Origin: Paenibacillus xylanilyticus
Lineage (GTDB): Bacteria; Bacillota; Bacilli; Paenibacillales; Paenibacillaceae
Length of the DNA: 64,000 nucleotides
Direction of reading: 5' to 3'
NCBI RefSeq assembly: GCF_009664365.1
Contig: NZ_CP044310.1
Coordinates: forward strand, 2,181,001-2,245,000
The position numbers were made by a program, and so were the translations under genes. Under the pieces are notes generated by a model that saw only the letters and a program-made list of their open reading frames with translations, searched no databases and was not told the DNA's origin. Positions 8,673 to 17,897 of this stretch are shown piece after piece (the first letter of the stretch is position 1; each line of letters begins with the position of its first letter).

Positions 8673-10043
8673 TTATCGGGATTGCTCGATCATGCGAACG
8701 GCCGCTTTTCGCTGAACCAGGAATAGCCTCCATAGAAGTGCTGCAGCACCAACCGCGAGCCCGGCAATCAAGCCGATCCAGTATCCAAAAGCGCCAAGCG
8801 CTGTATACGTAGCTGTAATATATCCCACTGGAAGACCGATGATCCAATAAGCCACAAACGTAATGATCAGTGCAGGATTAACGTCTTTGTATCCCCGAAG
8901 AGCACCCTGAGTCGGTGTTGCAATGGCATCTGAAATTTGAAAGAAGATGGCATAAATCAGGAAGTGCTGAGTCAACGCTATGACCTCTTGCTCGTTTGAA
9001 TACAGCCCTGCAATTTGTCCCCCGAACACGAGCAATACGACTGCAGTGAGCAGCGAGAGTACAATAGCTCCACCGATGCCGAGCAAGCTGTACTGTTTGG
9101 CATCTTTCAAACGTCCTGCACCCGCCTCATAACCGACCAGAATGGTGAGGGCCATACATATGCTCACTGGCAGCATGTACAGCGTAGAGGCGAAATTAAG
9201 AGCAGCCTGATGCGCAGCAATCGTGATGGTATCAAATCGGCTCATCATTAATGTGACAGCTGCAAAGATTGACGTTTCAAAAAAAGTAGCGAACCCGATG
9301 GGTACCCCGATTTTGAGCAATTCTTTCCATTTGCCCAGTGATATGCCGGAGAGACGGCGGAACACGCCATACTGGGCGAAGGGTTCAATCCGGTGAACAA
9401 AGAAGATGCTGATCAAAAAAATGATCCAGTATGTACACGCGGTAGCAACCCCTGCACCCACACCTCCGAGCTGGGGGAAGCCCCAACGTCCAAAGATGAG
9501 CAGATAATTCAGCAAAATATTAACCGGAAGAGACACTAAAGTAATAAACATGGTTATTCGTGTCTGTCCAAGTGCATCCATGAAACTGCGCAGCACGGTA
9601 TATCCGAACAGTGGAATGATGCCAAAAGCCAGTGCGCTCAAGAAATAAAGAGCTACCCGGGCAACCCGTGGCTCCAAGGGCATCCCATTGAGAATGGGAG
9701 TAAGTACTACAGCTCCGATGGCCAGAACGGCTAGGCTCACCGCGATGCCCAGATAGAGTGCCTGGATCACACTGTGGCCGATCTGATCATTGCGCTTGGA
9801 ACCCAGCAGGTGGGATACCACGGGGGTGATTCCGATTAGAATACCGCTAAGCCCGGTTTGTACCGGCATCCACAGACTCGTACCAATAGCTACACCAGCC
9901 AGATCCGCTGGGGAAAACTTGCCTGACATATTGGTATCGAAGAAAGACATGGCAGACAGCGCAATTTGTGTTGTGAATATCGGTAGAAATATGATCAGGA
10001 ATTGCTTTACTTTTTGCGAAAAACGGGTGGTAGTCATGTTCAC
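8673..10043 (-). CDS. MATE family efflux transporter (NorM-like)
   Basis: A membrane exporter with about 12 transmembrane helices in two homologous halves. MATE landmarks include [21 protein letters not shown] in helix 1-2, [16 protein letters not shown], and in the second half [20 protein letters not shown] and [15 protein letters not shown]. Members exchange Na+ or H+ for cationic drugs or metabolites. The GTG at 10041-10043 has GAGG 8 nt upstream, better than the first ATG at 10064, which has no clear site; a MTTTRFSQ start two codons further in is also possible. It stands alone between terminators. Confidence 0.9.
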   Translation of the reverse strand: MNMTTTRFSQKVKQFLIIFLPIFTTQIALSAMSFFDTNMSGKFSPADLAGVAIGTSLWMPVQTGLSGILIGITPVVSHLLGSKRNDQIGHSVIQALYLGIAVSLAVLAIGAVVLTPILNGMPLEPRVARVALYFLSALAFGIIPLFGYTVLRSFMDALGQTRITMFITLVSLPVNILLNYLLIFGRWGFPQLGGVGAGVATACTYWIIFLISIFFVHRIEPFAQYGVFRRLSGISLGKWKELLKIGVPIGFATFFETSIFAAVTLMMSRFDTITIAAHQAALNFASTLYMLPVSICMALTILVGYEAGAGRLKDAKQYSLLGIGGAIVLSLLTAVVLLVFGGQIAGLYSNEQEVIALTQHFLIYAIFFQISDAIATPTQGALRGYKDVNPALIITFVAYWIIGLPVGYITATYTALGAFGYWIGLIAGLAVGAAALLWRLFLVQRKAAVRMIEQSR

Positions 10044-10166
10044 TTGAAGTGCCTCGCTATTCATATAAGAATGATCATCAAACTATATACAACAGCTATT
10101 CATTGTAGTGGATTTTGCTGAATTTGAACAGGGAAAGGCCGGAATTACGTGGCAACATAATAAAAA

Positions 10167-10192
10167 CCCCGATCCGCGTGAGCGGAACGGGG
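10167..10192 (-). terminator. Terminator of the DUF4015 gene
   Basis: An 11-bp stem CCCCGATCCGC / GCGGAACGGGG (one mismatch) with a 4-nt loop; the minus strand continues with TTTTTATTAT. It lies 26 bp past the stop at 10218. Confidence 0.85.
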
Positions 10193-10217
10193 AGATGATA
10201 GGTAGGGGAAGAGTGCT

Positions 10218-11399
10218 TCATTTATAGTTCACACCTGAGGTATAACGATTGGATGCATTCCAGAGCAGATACTCATCCACATCCATGTCTTTCATTGCGC
10301 GAATCTGGTCTTCAACCTGCTTTTTGCCGTATTTGATGTAGTGTCCACTGCCGAGCCAGCTGGCCGTAAAGTCCTGAATCCAAGGGCGGATTACCGGCTT
10401 GAGATCCTTGATTGGGTCGAGTTTCTTATGTGTATCCTCCATGGAGCCTTTGATCGTTGTGTAAGGGTCCTTGTCAGGATCCTTTACGCCATACCATCCG
10501 GTAGAGTAGTGACTTGGATAGACCATCGGTGAGATCACGTCCACATTTTCGGAGATTTTAACAAAGTCCTGACCGATTCCTTCTGCAGCGGGTACTGAGG
10601 CTGCATAGCCGAAAATATCAACTGAAACCCGGACACCCAGAGGCGCGAGCTCCTTGCGGGCGTATTGAACAAATTCCGCAACAACATCGACCCGTGATTT
10701 GTCGGTTTTGGTGTATTTTAATATATCCGCACGGTTCTCGAAACCTTCTGGGAAACGCACATAGTCAAATTGAATTTCCTTGAATCCAAGCTTGGCGGCT
10801 TCCTTGGCGATTTCAATATTATAGTCCCAAACTTCCTTGCTGTAAGGATTCACGAAACTGTCGCCTTTGCCATTGGCCCATACCGATCCATCCTTGTTTC
10901 TGAAGGAAAGCTCCGGATTTTTTTTGGCAAGAATCGTATCTTTGAATACAACGACCCGTGCAATCGGGTAGACCTCATGTTTTTGCAGTCGTTTCATCAA
11001 GGCTTCAATATCCCGGATAAACGGTTGGGATTTGCCCATTTTCTGTAGCGATTGGTTCTCTGTAGGGTAGGTTATGTATCCGAGGTCGTCCTTGATATCA
11101 ATGACCATGGAGTTAAGCTCTGTGTTGTCAATCAGATCGAGCAACTCCTTCATCCGGGCTCCTCCGGCACTGTAAGCTGTAACATAAATTCCTTTGACAA
11201 CTGGAGCATCCGGCTGAGGGTCAATTTTGGCAGGCGGATTATCCGCATCAATGACGACTTGGTCCTTTTGGGATTGAATAATGGCGGTGTTAAAACTATT
11301 GGTTAACGATTGAAGCTGCTGGTTACCCTGATCGGCTGTTGCTGTTGCTCCACTGAAGCTCCCCAAGGCCATGGCCAGTAAAGCCCAAAACGTGTTCAT
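10218..11399 (-). CDS. Secreted putative glycoside hydrolase (DUF4015)
   Basis: A 393-residue protein with a short hydrophobic N-terminus (MNTFWALLAMALGSFSGATA) that looks like a signal sequence, a Gln/Asp-rich spacer to about residue 65, then a TIM-barrel-like DUF4015 domain from VKGIYVTAYSAGG onward. Features expected of the family include SMVIDIKDDLGYITY, PIARVVVFKDT, EIQFDYVRFPEGF (acidic residues at the barrel C-terminal ends), VSVDIFGYA and ISPMVYPSHYSTGWYG. The substrate is unproven; cell-wall or exopolysaccharide glycans are likely. The ATG follows AAGGGAG. It is monocistronic, with a terminator just downstream. Confidence 0.85.
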   Translation of the reverse strand: MNTFWALLAMALGSFSGATATADQGNQQLQSLTNSFNTAIIQSQKDQVVIDADNPPAKIDPQPDAPVVKGIYVTAYSAGGARMKELLDLIDNTELNSMVIDIKDDLGYITYPTENQSLQKMGKSQPFIRDIEALMKRLQKHEVYPIARVVVFKDTILAKKNPELSFRNKDGSVWANGKGDSFVNPYSKEVWDYNIEIAKEAAKLGFKEIQFDYVRFPEGFENRADILKYTKTDKSRVDVVAEFVQYARKELAPLGVRVSVDIFGYAASVPAAEGIGQDFVKISENVDVISPMVYPSHYSTGWYGVKDPDKDPYTTIKGSMEDTHKKLDPIKDLKPVIRPWIQDFTASWLGSGHYIKYGKKQVEDQIRAMKDMDVDEYLLWNASNRYTSGVNYK

Positions 11400-11507
11400 T
11401 TTATTCCCACTCCCTTTATGTACATTCCATGATTGAATTATATAACAAAGCCTCTGGGCTTTTAACCATATTAATCAAGTGATGAAACATTTCGGAAAAA
11501 ATGAAAA

Positions 11508-11541
11508 CCGCTTCCTGCGAGGATAACCTCCCAAGAAGCGG
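11508..11541 (-). terminator. Terminator downstream of the 64-aa gene
   Basis: CCGCTTC / GAAGCGG outer stem and GAGG / CCTC inner stem; on the minus strand it is followed by TTTTCATTTTTT. It ends the transcript of the gene at 11563-11757. Confidence 0.75.
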
Positions 11542-11562
11542 CGTGATCAATCAAAAAAAATA

Positions 11563-11757
11563 TTATTGAATGTAGATGTCGTTCTGATGCTCACAAATAC
11601 TGTACTGAATGATTTCCATTGCGTCTCCCTGCTCCAGAATGCCCAGCCCATCCCGGAGAACAATAAGTGAATCGAGCTCATTCGGTTTCAAGAAAGGGAG
11701 CATTTCCGGGCACCATCTGTTGACGATTTCAAACAGTTTTACCGTTTCCATATCCAC
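11563..11757 (-). CDS. Small conserved hypothetical protein (64 aa)
   Basis: A soluble acidic protein reading VDMETVKLFEIVNRWCPEML...LDSLIVLRDGLGILEQGDAMEII. The GTG at 11755-11757 is taken as start because AAAGGG lies 8 nt upstream; a GTG three codons further out overlaps that site. An ATG two codons downstream is another option. No motif was recognised. It has its own terminator. Confidence 0.55.
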   Translation of the reverse strand: MDMETVKLFEIVNRWCPEMLPFLKPNELDSLIVLRDGLGILEQGDAMEIIQYSICEHQNDIYIQ

Positions 11758-11925
11758 AATAATCACCCTTTCCTACTCGAATTCCAAAATGGTAAGTCAT
11801 TCGGCGCGAATCGGAAAAGCATATGGCCTGTGAAAGTGAAGGGCAGATCCTGCTATACATCATATTTAGGAGCCGTGCACAATTATTATACCACAATTAA
11901 ATAAATTGTTAACCGTACATGTGTC

Positions 11926-12747
11926 TCAACTTCGGCGGAAAGAACCCATGACACCGACTGTCTCAACGATATTAACGAACGCATTTGGATCGGTTTCCTT
12001 GATGATGCGTTTAATCTCAACCAGCTCATAACGAGTAGTCACTGTCATTAACATGTCCTTTTCAATGTCGGTGTATGCTCCCTGAGTTTTGATCTTGGTG
12101 ACACCACGGGGACGAACCAGCAATTTCTTCAACATCGCTTCCGTCTCGTTGGTGATAATGTACAATGTCACCTTAACATGGCTGATATGGATCAGATCAA
12201 GCACCTTACCGGTAATATAGATCGAAACCATGGAGGCGAGAGCAATATTCCAGTCATTGTTCAAATAACCGGCGAGCATAATAATAGCCCCATTCATACC
12301 CGCCATAACGGTACCGATGGGGAAATCCCGGTAACGCGTGAAAATGGAACCCACAATGTCGAGTCCTCCTGTAGAACCCCCAACACGGAAGGAGATGCCT
12401 GTACCAAGACCTACGAGCACGCCGCCAAACACACAGCTGAGCAGAGGGTCTGTTGCCACGACAAAAACAGGCAGCAACCCGATAAACCAGGATGTGGCAG
12501 CTACCGACACGATGCTTAATATAATAAATCGTCGTCCAAGAATAAACCAACCTGCGACTAGCAGAGGAATGTTGAGAACAAAGTACATTATACTAAGATT
12601 CAGGCTTGTAAAATAACCAAGAAGCATGGAAATACCGGATACCCCGCCGCTTAACAGCTGATGGGGAACCAAAAACCAGTTGAAGCCACAGGCAATAGCT
12701 GCAGCACCCAATATGATCACCAAAGAGTGCCATATTATTTTGGGCAA
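11926..12747 (-). CDS. YitT family membrane protein (DUF161 + DUF2179)
   Basis: A 273-residue protein: five or six N-terminal transmembrane segments (DUF161/YitT_membrane, GFNWFLVPHQLLSGGVSGIS, FRVGGSTGGLDIVGS) followed by a cytoplasmic DUF2179 domain of about 80 residues (VTLYIITNETEAMLKKLL, GAYTDIEKDMLMTVTTR). Function is unproven; it is usually described as a putative transporter with a ligand-binding tail. The start is the TTG at 12745-12747, preceded by GAGGTG at 6 nt. The frame is open for 45 more codons but that extension is AT-rich and not protein-like. Confidence 0.88.
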   Translation of the reverse strand: MPKIIWHSLVIILGAAAIACGFNWFLVPHQLLSGGVSGISMLLGYFTSLNLSIMYFVLNIPLLVAGWFILGRRFIILSIVSVAATSWFIGLLPVFVVATDPLLSCVFGGVLVGLGTGISFRVGGSTGGLDIVGSIFTRYRDFPIGTVMAGMNGAIIMLAGYLNNDWNIALASMVSIYITGKVLDLIHISHVKVTLYIITNETEAMLKKLLVRPRGVTKIKTQGAYTDIEKDMLMTVTTRYELVEIKRIIKETDPNAFVNIVETVGVMGSFRRS

Positions 12748-13050
12748 TTTAATCACCTCATTTATATTTAAAACCAGATTGCTGGTAATCTTGAATTGTT
12801 TTGTGATATAATGATTTGTGGATATTCTTGAGTAGGGAACTTTTTCCAATTGGAACGATAAAATTTGAAATGTTTCAAACACATGTATGTAGTTTTAGTC
12901 TTATGTTGGGGACCCATTCATGAATTATGGTCATTGGTGAAAATAATTCGTGCAGATGGGATACCCTATAAATATTAACGCTACTTAAGAATACAGACAA
13001 CAAAGTGGATTGTCCACCATGTCCACCCTATAGAAGGAGTATGAATAATT
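12748..13050. other. Intergenic region between yitT and cshA
   Basis: A divergent 303-bp AT-rich gap. It must carry the promoters of yitT and the cold-inducible helicase. I see no convincing -35/-10 pair and no riboswitch signature. The cshA side could form a long untranslated leader. Confidence 0.4.
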
Positions 13051-14613
13051 TTGACAAATTTCTCAGATTTCAATTTAGAACCATTGGTGCTGCAAGCCAT
13101 CACCGAACTCGGGTTTGAAGAGGCGACGCCGATTCAATCCAAATCGATCCCTATTGCGCTTGAAGGCAAGGATTTGATCGGCCAAGCTCAAACAGGTACT
13201 GGTAAAACAGCTGCATTCGGTATCCCGCTGATCAGCAAAATCTCCAAAAGTGACGAAAAAATCCGCGCCCTCATCATGGCACCTACACGTGAACTTGCGA
13301 TCCAAGTTGCCGAAGAGATCGAAAAACTTACCCGCTTCAAAGGTTTGCGCTCCCTGCCAATTTACGGAGGACAAGATATCGTTCGTCAAATCCGTGCACT
13401 GAAAAGAAAACCACAGATTATCATCGGTACACCTGGACGTCTCCTGGATCACATCAACCGCAAAACGATTAAACTTGAAGATGTACAAACTGTTGTATTG
13501 GATGAAGCAGATGAAATGCTCGACATGGGCTTCATGGAGGATATCCAATCCATCCTGAAACAAGTCCCAGCTGATCGTCAAACGATGCTCTTCTCAGCAA
13601 CAATGCCTCCTAACATTCAAAAATTGGCTCAGCAATTCCTGACTAATCCTGAGCACGTGTCCGTTATCCCTAAACAAGTTAGCGCACCTTTGATTGACCA
13701 AGCGTACATTGAAGTGCCAGAGCGTCAAAAATTCGAAGCGCTTAGCCGTTTGCTTGATATGGAATCTCCAGAACTGGCAATCGTATTCGGTCGTACAAAA
13801 CGTCGTGTTGACGAATTGGCTGAAGCTCTGCAAAAACGTGGATATTCTGCTGACGGTCTCCATGGTGATCTGTCCCAGAACCAACGTGATACGGTAATGC
13901 GTAAATTCCGTGATGGAAGCATTGATGTACTTGTAGCAACAGACGTGGCTGCACGTGGTCTCGACGTATCCGGCGTAACACACGTTGTGAACTTTGACCT
14001 TCCGCAAGATCCGGAAAGCTACGTTCACCGTATCGGCCGTACAGGTCGTGCTGGTAAAGAGGGTGCTGCATGGTCTTTCGTTACACCGCGTGAGATCGAC
14101 CACCTGCACTTTATTGAGCGTGTAACTCGTCACCGTATCCCTCGTAAGCCTCTGCCAACCCTGGCTGAAGCAGTAGAAGGAAAACAACGTTTGACAGCTG
14201 AGCGCTTGCTCGAAATCGTACAAACTGGCGAACTGAATGAATACAAAGGTATCGCTATCCAATTGCTTGAGCAGTATGATTCTGTTCAACTGTTGTCAGC
14301 TTCCCTGAAGCTCCTGACAGGCGACAAAAAAGACGCTCAAGTTGATCTGACTCCAGAAGATCCGATCCGTGCAAAACGTCGTAAACCGGATGTTCGCTCT
14401 GGCGGACGTAAGCCATCCGGCTACAGCGGCAACCGCAGCGGTGGCGGCTACAACCGTGATCGTAACAGCAGTGGTGGCGGACGCGGCGGATATAACCGCG
14501 ATCGCAACAGCAGTGGCGGTGGAAGCAGAGAAGGTGGTTACAACCGTGACCGCAAACCACGTCCAAGCAACAACGAAGGACGTCGTCCTGCGAAAGATTC
14601 TTCTTTTGAATAA
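13051..14613 (+). CDS. cshA: DEAD-box ATP-dependent RNA helicase
   Basis: A 520-residue cytoplasmic helicase that unwinds short RNA duplexes and in Bacillus works with the RNA degradosome and in cold adaptation. In order: F/Q motif (FEEATPIQ), motif I AQTGTGKT (about 47-54), PTRELA, GG, TPGRLL, motif II DEAD (about 153), SAT, and in domain 2 [33 protein letters not shown]. The C-terminal tail (from about 455) is an RGG-like low-complexity region with three near-repeats of GGYNRDRN(S/K), suitable for RNA binding. Start is TTG at 13051 behind GGAG; the nearby ATG at 13041 is out of frame. A terminator lies at 14633-14662. Confidence 0.95.
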   Translation: MTNFSDFNLEPLVLQAITELGFEEATPIQSKSIPIALEGKDLIGQAQTGTGKTAAFGIPLISKISKSDEKIRALIMAPTRELAIQVAEEIEKLTRFKGLRSLPIYGGQDIVRQIRALKRKPQIIIGTPGRLLDHINRKTIKLEDVQTVVLDEADEMLDMGFMEDIQSILKQVPADRQTMLFSATMPPNIQKLAQQFLTNPEHVSVIPKQVSAPLIDQAYIEVPERQKFEALSRLLDMESPELAIVFGRTKRRVDELAEALQKRGYSADGLHGDLSQNQRDTVMRKFRDGSIDVLVATDVAARGLDVSGVTHVVNFDLPQDPESYVHRIGRTGRAGKEGAAWSFVTPREIDHLHFIERVTRHRIPRKPLPTLAEAVEGKQRLTAERLLEIVQTGELNEYKGIAIQLLEQYDSVQLLSASLKLLTGDKKDAQVDLTPEDPIRAKRRKPDVRSGGRKPSGYSGNRSGGGYNRDRNSSGGGRGGYNRDRNSSGGGSREGGYNRDRKPRPSNNEGRRPAKDSSFE

Positions 14614-14632
14614 TATGCAAGACTGACTTAAG

Positions 14633-14662
14633 AAATGGGGCAGGCAACTGCTCCATTTTTTT
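14633..14662 (+). terminator. Terminator of cshA
   Basis: Stem ATGGGGCAG / CTGCTCCAT (one bulge) with loop GCAA and seven T's, about 20 bp past the helicase stop codon. Confidence 0.8.
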
Positions 14663-14818
14663 ATGTCTCAATTTGTATGAATCCTTTACACTCTAGAACC
14701 CTTAAACAAGTAGGGTTGCTGATCTGTTTTCGGGAAGTACTGGCTTTTCCTATCAATAATAAGGTATATTAATATTAGACTTCAGGTTATACGCAAGGCT
14801 GCGGAGGAGGAGAAATGT

Positions 14819-15628
14819 TTGGAATTTAAAGGAGCTATGGGTGGGATCTATCGGCTTACAGAGTGGATTACGAGACTGGCCGCAACCAATCTGTTGTGGG
14901 CTATTTGTTCGTCTCCGTTCTTGTTTTTCTTGATTATGAAACTGCTCGTTATGCAGCAGAACCTCGCAAATGAATCATTGCAAATGAACTGGGCTATAGC
15001 TATTGTGGCACCGCTTACACTATTTCCGGCAACATCGGCCCTGTTTACGGTCGTTCGTAAATGGAATATGGGTGACACGGATGTGCCGATCTTCCGTACA
15101 TTCTTTGTAGGCTACAAAGAGAACTACAAACAAAGCTTAATCGGAGGTATATTTTATACGGTGCTGTTTGCCATCATGTATCTGGATTACACGGTATACA
15201 TGACACAGTTCCGCAATATGCAGCTAGTGGGAATTATCATGCTTGTGCTGCTGTTGCTATTGTTTGTATCCTTGTTTAACTTTTTTTCGATGGTTGTACA
15301 CTATCATATGTCAATCGGACTCATTATTAAGAATGCAGTACTCTTGACTCTGATCAGACCGTTTCGTGTGTTCTCCACATTGCTCGGAAGCGGACTATTG
15401 TTTTACATTGGATTCCGGTATCCGGTATTGTTTGTCTTCTTTATTATCAGTATCATTGCCTGGTTTGCATTCTTTAACTTCTACGCAACCTTCATGAAAA
15501 TGCAGGAGCAGATGGAGAAAATGCAGCAGAAGAAGGAAGAGGAAGAAGCGGCGCAAAATGATGATGGAGTAGATAAAATCGGTGATCTTGAAGCCTCTGA
15601 CGTGAAAAACGAAAATCTGCAAAAATAA
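14819..15628 (+). CDS. DUF624 (YesL-like) membrane protein
   Basis: A 269-residue protein with about six hydrophobic segments and the DUF624 pattern near the start (GGIYRLTEWITRLAATNLLW, TSALFTVVRKW about 75-87). The C-terminal 45 residues form a highly charged coiled-coil tail (EQMEKMQQKKEEEEAAQ). In Bacillales DUF624/YesL genes often accompany sugar ABC transporters, but none is adjacent here and the role is unknown. TTG start at 14819 behind GGAGGAG; the ATG 3 nt upstream is out of frame. Confidence 0.8.
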   Translation: MEFKGAMGGIYRLTEWITRLAATNLLWAICSSPFLFFLIMKLLVMQQNLANESLQMNWAIAIVAPLTLFPATSALFTVVRKWNMGDTDVPIFRTFFVGYKENYKQSLIGGIFYTVLFAIMYLDYTVYMTQFRNMQLVGIIMLVLLLLLFVSLFNFFSMVVHYHMSIGLIIKNAVLLTLIRPFRVFSTLLGSGLLFYIGFRYPVLFVFFIISIIAWFAFFNFYATFMKMQEQMEKMQQKKEEEEAAQNDDGVDKIGDLEASDVKNENLQK

Positions 15629-15645
15629 AACATGAGGCGTCACCA

Positions 15646-15674
15646 TTTACTTTTTATGCGGTTAGGGATATAAT
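15646..15674 (+). promoter_or_regulatory. Promoter of the 15.7-kb structured RNA
   Basis: TTTACT (15646-15651), 17-nt spacer, consensus TATAAT (15669-15674), just after the DUF624 gene and upstream of a 250-nt non-coding stretch that ends in a terminator. Predicted transcription start near 15681. Confidence 0.65.
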
Positions 15675-15689
15675 AACTGTACATCCTGC

Positions 15690-15875
15690 GATGTACGTTT
15701 CGGTTATTCGTTGTTTTGAACCAATGATGATGTCTTCGGGAGATCTACACAGAATGTTGCTGAAACGCCCTGTCTATACGACATGGGGACTTCAAATAAT
15801 ACATTATTGCGGTCACCCACCTGCTAAGCAGGTTCATAAGACAATGTAGCCGGACGGCATGGCGGGTTCCTATTT
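15690..15875 (+). ncRNA. ssrS: 6S RNA candidate
   Basis: A non-coding stretch with its own promoter and a terminator. Complementary segments fold it into a long interrupted rod: GAACC (15718-15722) with GGTTC (15865-15869), ATG with CAT (15858-15860), GTC (15732-15734) with GAC (15853-15855), CGG (15737-15739) with CCG (15850-15852), and CTACA (15745-15749) with TGTAG (15845-15849). The interior is largely open and contains a hairpin on the 3' side, CCTGC-taa-GCAGG, within CACCCACCT...AGGTTCATAAGAC. This rod/bubble design and the CCCACCT/AGGTTCA element resemble Gram-positive 6S RNAs, which sequester housekeeping RNA polymerase. The identification is from memory of the family pattern; another structured sRNA is possible. 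Exact ends are uncertain. Confidence 0.6.
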
Positions 15876-15886
15876 TACAAGTACAG

Positions 15887-15932
15887 CACCCTGACTCTTT
15901 CCTCTAATCCAGGAAGCTCAGGGTGTTTTTTA
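15887..15932 (+). terminator. Terminator after the 6S-like RNA
   Basis: 8-bp stem CACCCTGA / TCAGGGTG with a long loop and a TTTTTTA tail. No protein gene ends nearby, so it most likely ends the RNA transcribed from 15681. Confidence 0.75.
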
Positions 15933-16057
15933 TTTGAACTTTTATATTTTGACCAGTGTATTTGCGTTAAAAGCGCGGTACGCCCTTTTGTTACTACCTG
16001 AACAATGTTACACTAGAATACATAAATGGAACGGTTACATTCAAAGGAGGAAGGGTC

Positions 16058-16450
16058 TTGACCTTAAAGAGAACGCTCGTCGGTATCATCCGCAGTATGG
16101 AGGGGACCAGCGATCGAGCCAAGGATCCCAAATTAAAAACACGGTATTATAATTTATCCAAAGAAAGAGCCTGGGAAGAGGTTTCTTCAACATTGAAAAA
16201 GATTCCGGGTTATAAGGTGCTTCACGAGGTTCCTTCGGTCGGAGAGATTATTCTGGAGAAACGCACGACGTTTGGGCGGACCATGGATATTACGGTTTCA
16301 GTTATTTCGGTAAGTCCGGTTCGAAGTGCAGTAGATATGTATTCAGCTTCACGTGGTTCGCTTGGAGATCTGGGTTCCAATTATCGAACGATCATGAATC
16401 TGTTTTCTGTGCTCGATAAGAAGCTCGCCAAATATAAGGCAAACGATTGA
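16058..16450 (+). CDS. DUF1499 family protein
   Basis: A 130-residue soluble protein starting LTLKRTLVGIIRSMEGTSDR, with the DUF1499 features RYYNLSKERAWEEVSSTL, GEIILEKRTTFGRTMDITV and ASRGSLGDLGSNYRTIMNLF. The function of the family is unknown. TTG start at 16058 behind AAAGGAGG. It faces the tpx gene convergently across a shared terminator. Confidence 0.8.
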   Translation: MTLKRTLVGIIRSMEGTSDRAKDPKLKTRYYNLSKERAWEEVSSTLKKIPGYKVLHEVPSVGEIILEKRTTFGRTMDITVSVISVSPVRSAVDMYSASRGSLGDLGSNYRTIMNLFSVLDKKLAKYKAND

Positions 16451-16470
16451 AATAGATGGATGGTAACACA

Positions 16471-16503
16471 AAAAGCGAGAGAAGGTGAACCTTCCTCGCT
16501 TTT
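16471..16503. terminator. Bidirectional terminator between DUF1499 and tpx
   Basis: Near-perfect hairpin AAAAGCGAG ... CTCGCTTTT with inner stem GAAGG-tgaa-CCTTC between two convergent genes. Confidence 0.8.
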
Positions 16504-16523
16504 GTTCTGAACGTGGAGTCCTT

Positions 16524-17042
16524 TTACAGCAAAGCTTTTACTGCGGCGATGGCTTGCTCGAAGTTAGGGGATTCTGTCATCTCAGGCAGATATTCCACAT
16601 ATGTAATCCGGTCTTCGGTATCCACTACGAAGATGGAACGCATGTCCAATTGGAATTCCTTGATCAGAACACCGTAGTTTTCGCCGAAAGAGCGTGTTTT
16701 GTAATCGGACAATGTTACAACGCGGTCTACACCGGCAGCTCCGCACCAGCGTTCCTGTGCAAATGGAAGGTCAACGCTTACCGTCAAAACGACAACATTG
16801 TCGCCAAGGTCTCCGGCTTCAACGTTGAAGCGGCGAGTTTGGGCATCGCATACTCCAGTATCCAGTGAAGGAACGACGCTGATTAGTTTGATTTTGCCTG
16901 CGAAGTCTTTCAGGGATGCATCTTCAAGCAGATTTTTGCTCAATGTAAAATCGGGAGCTTGATCGCCCACTTTCAATTCGGGTCCGATCAATGTAATAGG
17001 GTTGCCTTTGAATGTGGCTGCGCCTGTGCGTTCTTGTGCCAT
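16524..17042 (-). CDS. tpx: Thiol peroxidase (atypical 2-Cys peroxiredoxin)
   Basis: A 172-residue cytoplasmic peroxidase that reduces hydroperoxides with electrons from thioredoxin. The peroxidatic Cys65 lies in [15 protein letters not shown] and the resolving Cys100 in [11 protein letters not shown], the Tpx spacing. Start is the ATG at 17040-17042 ([13 protein letters not shown]) with AAGGAGG upstream; a 12-codon extension in frame lacks a site. Monocistronic with a shared terminator. Confidence 0.95.
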   Translation of the reverse strand: MAQERTGAATFKGNPITLIGPELKVGDQAPDFTLSKNLLEDASLKDFAGKIKLISVVPSLDTGVCDAQTRRFNVEAGDLGDNVVVLTVSVDLPFAQERWCGAAGVDRVVTLSDYKTRSFGENYGVLIKEFQLDMRSIFVVDTEDRITYVEYLPEMTESPNFEQAIAAVKALL

Positions 17043-17188
17043 AATAATGTTCCTCCTTAAATTGGTGATCCGTGCCAAAATCCATTATAATCTTTTATGA
17101 AAGGCATTGTCCAATTCGGGCGTGCAATTATGATAATGAATGCCAAGTGAAGGAAGATCTGAACAGGGTGGAGTGAAAGGGAAAACGT

Positions 17189-17818
17189 ATGATATTTATT
17201 CGGTATGAAAATTGGAGAAGTTATTTGAAATTTTTCCCGCTGACGTCAATTTTGTTGGTTGCCAATGTCGTGATGTTTATAATACTTGCTGCCAATGGTG
17301 GATCGACGAATACGATGACATTGCTGAGATTTGGTGCTTTGACGAACCACGAGCTTTTCTCGGGAGAATGGTGGAGATATTTTTCGTCCATTTTTCTTCA
17401 TGCGGGTTTTAGTCATCTGCTGTTTAACAGCTTTGCGCTGGTTGTATTCGCACCTCCGATGGAGCGCTTGCTCGGATCGGTAAGATATGGCTTATTATAT
17501 CTGGGCAGCGGGGTTTTGGGTAACGTTTTGGCGCTTGCCTGGTATAACTCTGCAGGAGAAACAACCATCTCTGTAGGTGCATCAGGAGCCATTTACGGGA
17601 TTTATGGTGCGTTTCTGTATGTTGCTCTGTTCCAGCGGACGATGATGGATGAAGCATCACGCAAAACGTTGTATACACTGCTTGCATTCGGTATTATTTT
17701 CTCATTTGCCATGTCGGGCATCAACTGGATGGCTCATTTGGGTGGATTGTTGGGTGGATTCTTTATTTACGGACTTCTTATCCGATTGTGGCGGCCGAGG
17801 AAATTCAGAAAGCAATAA
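17189..17818 (+). CDS. Rhomboid family intramembrane serine protease
   Basis: A 209-residue six-helix membrane protein. The rhomboid dyad is present: Ser132 in GASGAIYG and His183 in MAHLGG; the first-half signature HAGFSHLLFN is at about 71-80. Such proteases cleave transmembrane segments in the lipid bilayer; the target is unknown. ATG start, with GGTGGAG upstream. The LysR gene follows 79 bp downstream on the same strand. Confidence 0.93.
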   Translation: MIFIRYENWRSYLKFFPLTSILLVANVVMFIILAANGGSTNTMTLLRFGALTNHELFSGEWWRYFSSIFLHAGFSHLLFNSFALVVFAPPMERLLGSVRYGLLYLGSGVLGNVLALAWYNSAGETTISVGASGAIYGIYGAFLYVALFQRTMMDEASRKTLYTLLAFGIIFSFAMSGINWMAHLGGLLGGFFIYGLLIRLWRPRKFRKQ

Positions 17819-17897
17819 ACACGTATGGGTGTAATGATCTGAGGACGGAATGAAGGCAGGTCTAAGAAGGGTATAGCAGAATGGAGATGTCAGGCGA

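Noticed and set aside
12748..12882. N-terminal extension of YitT
   Set aside because: Open frame to 12882, but the sequence is AT-rich and not protein-like, and the TTG at 12747 has a well-placed GAGGTG.
13075..14289. Large minus-strand frames opposite cshA
   Set aside because: They are antisense shadows of a clearly coding, strongly biased gene, rich in Cys/His with no ribosome binding sites.
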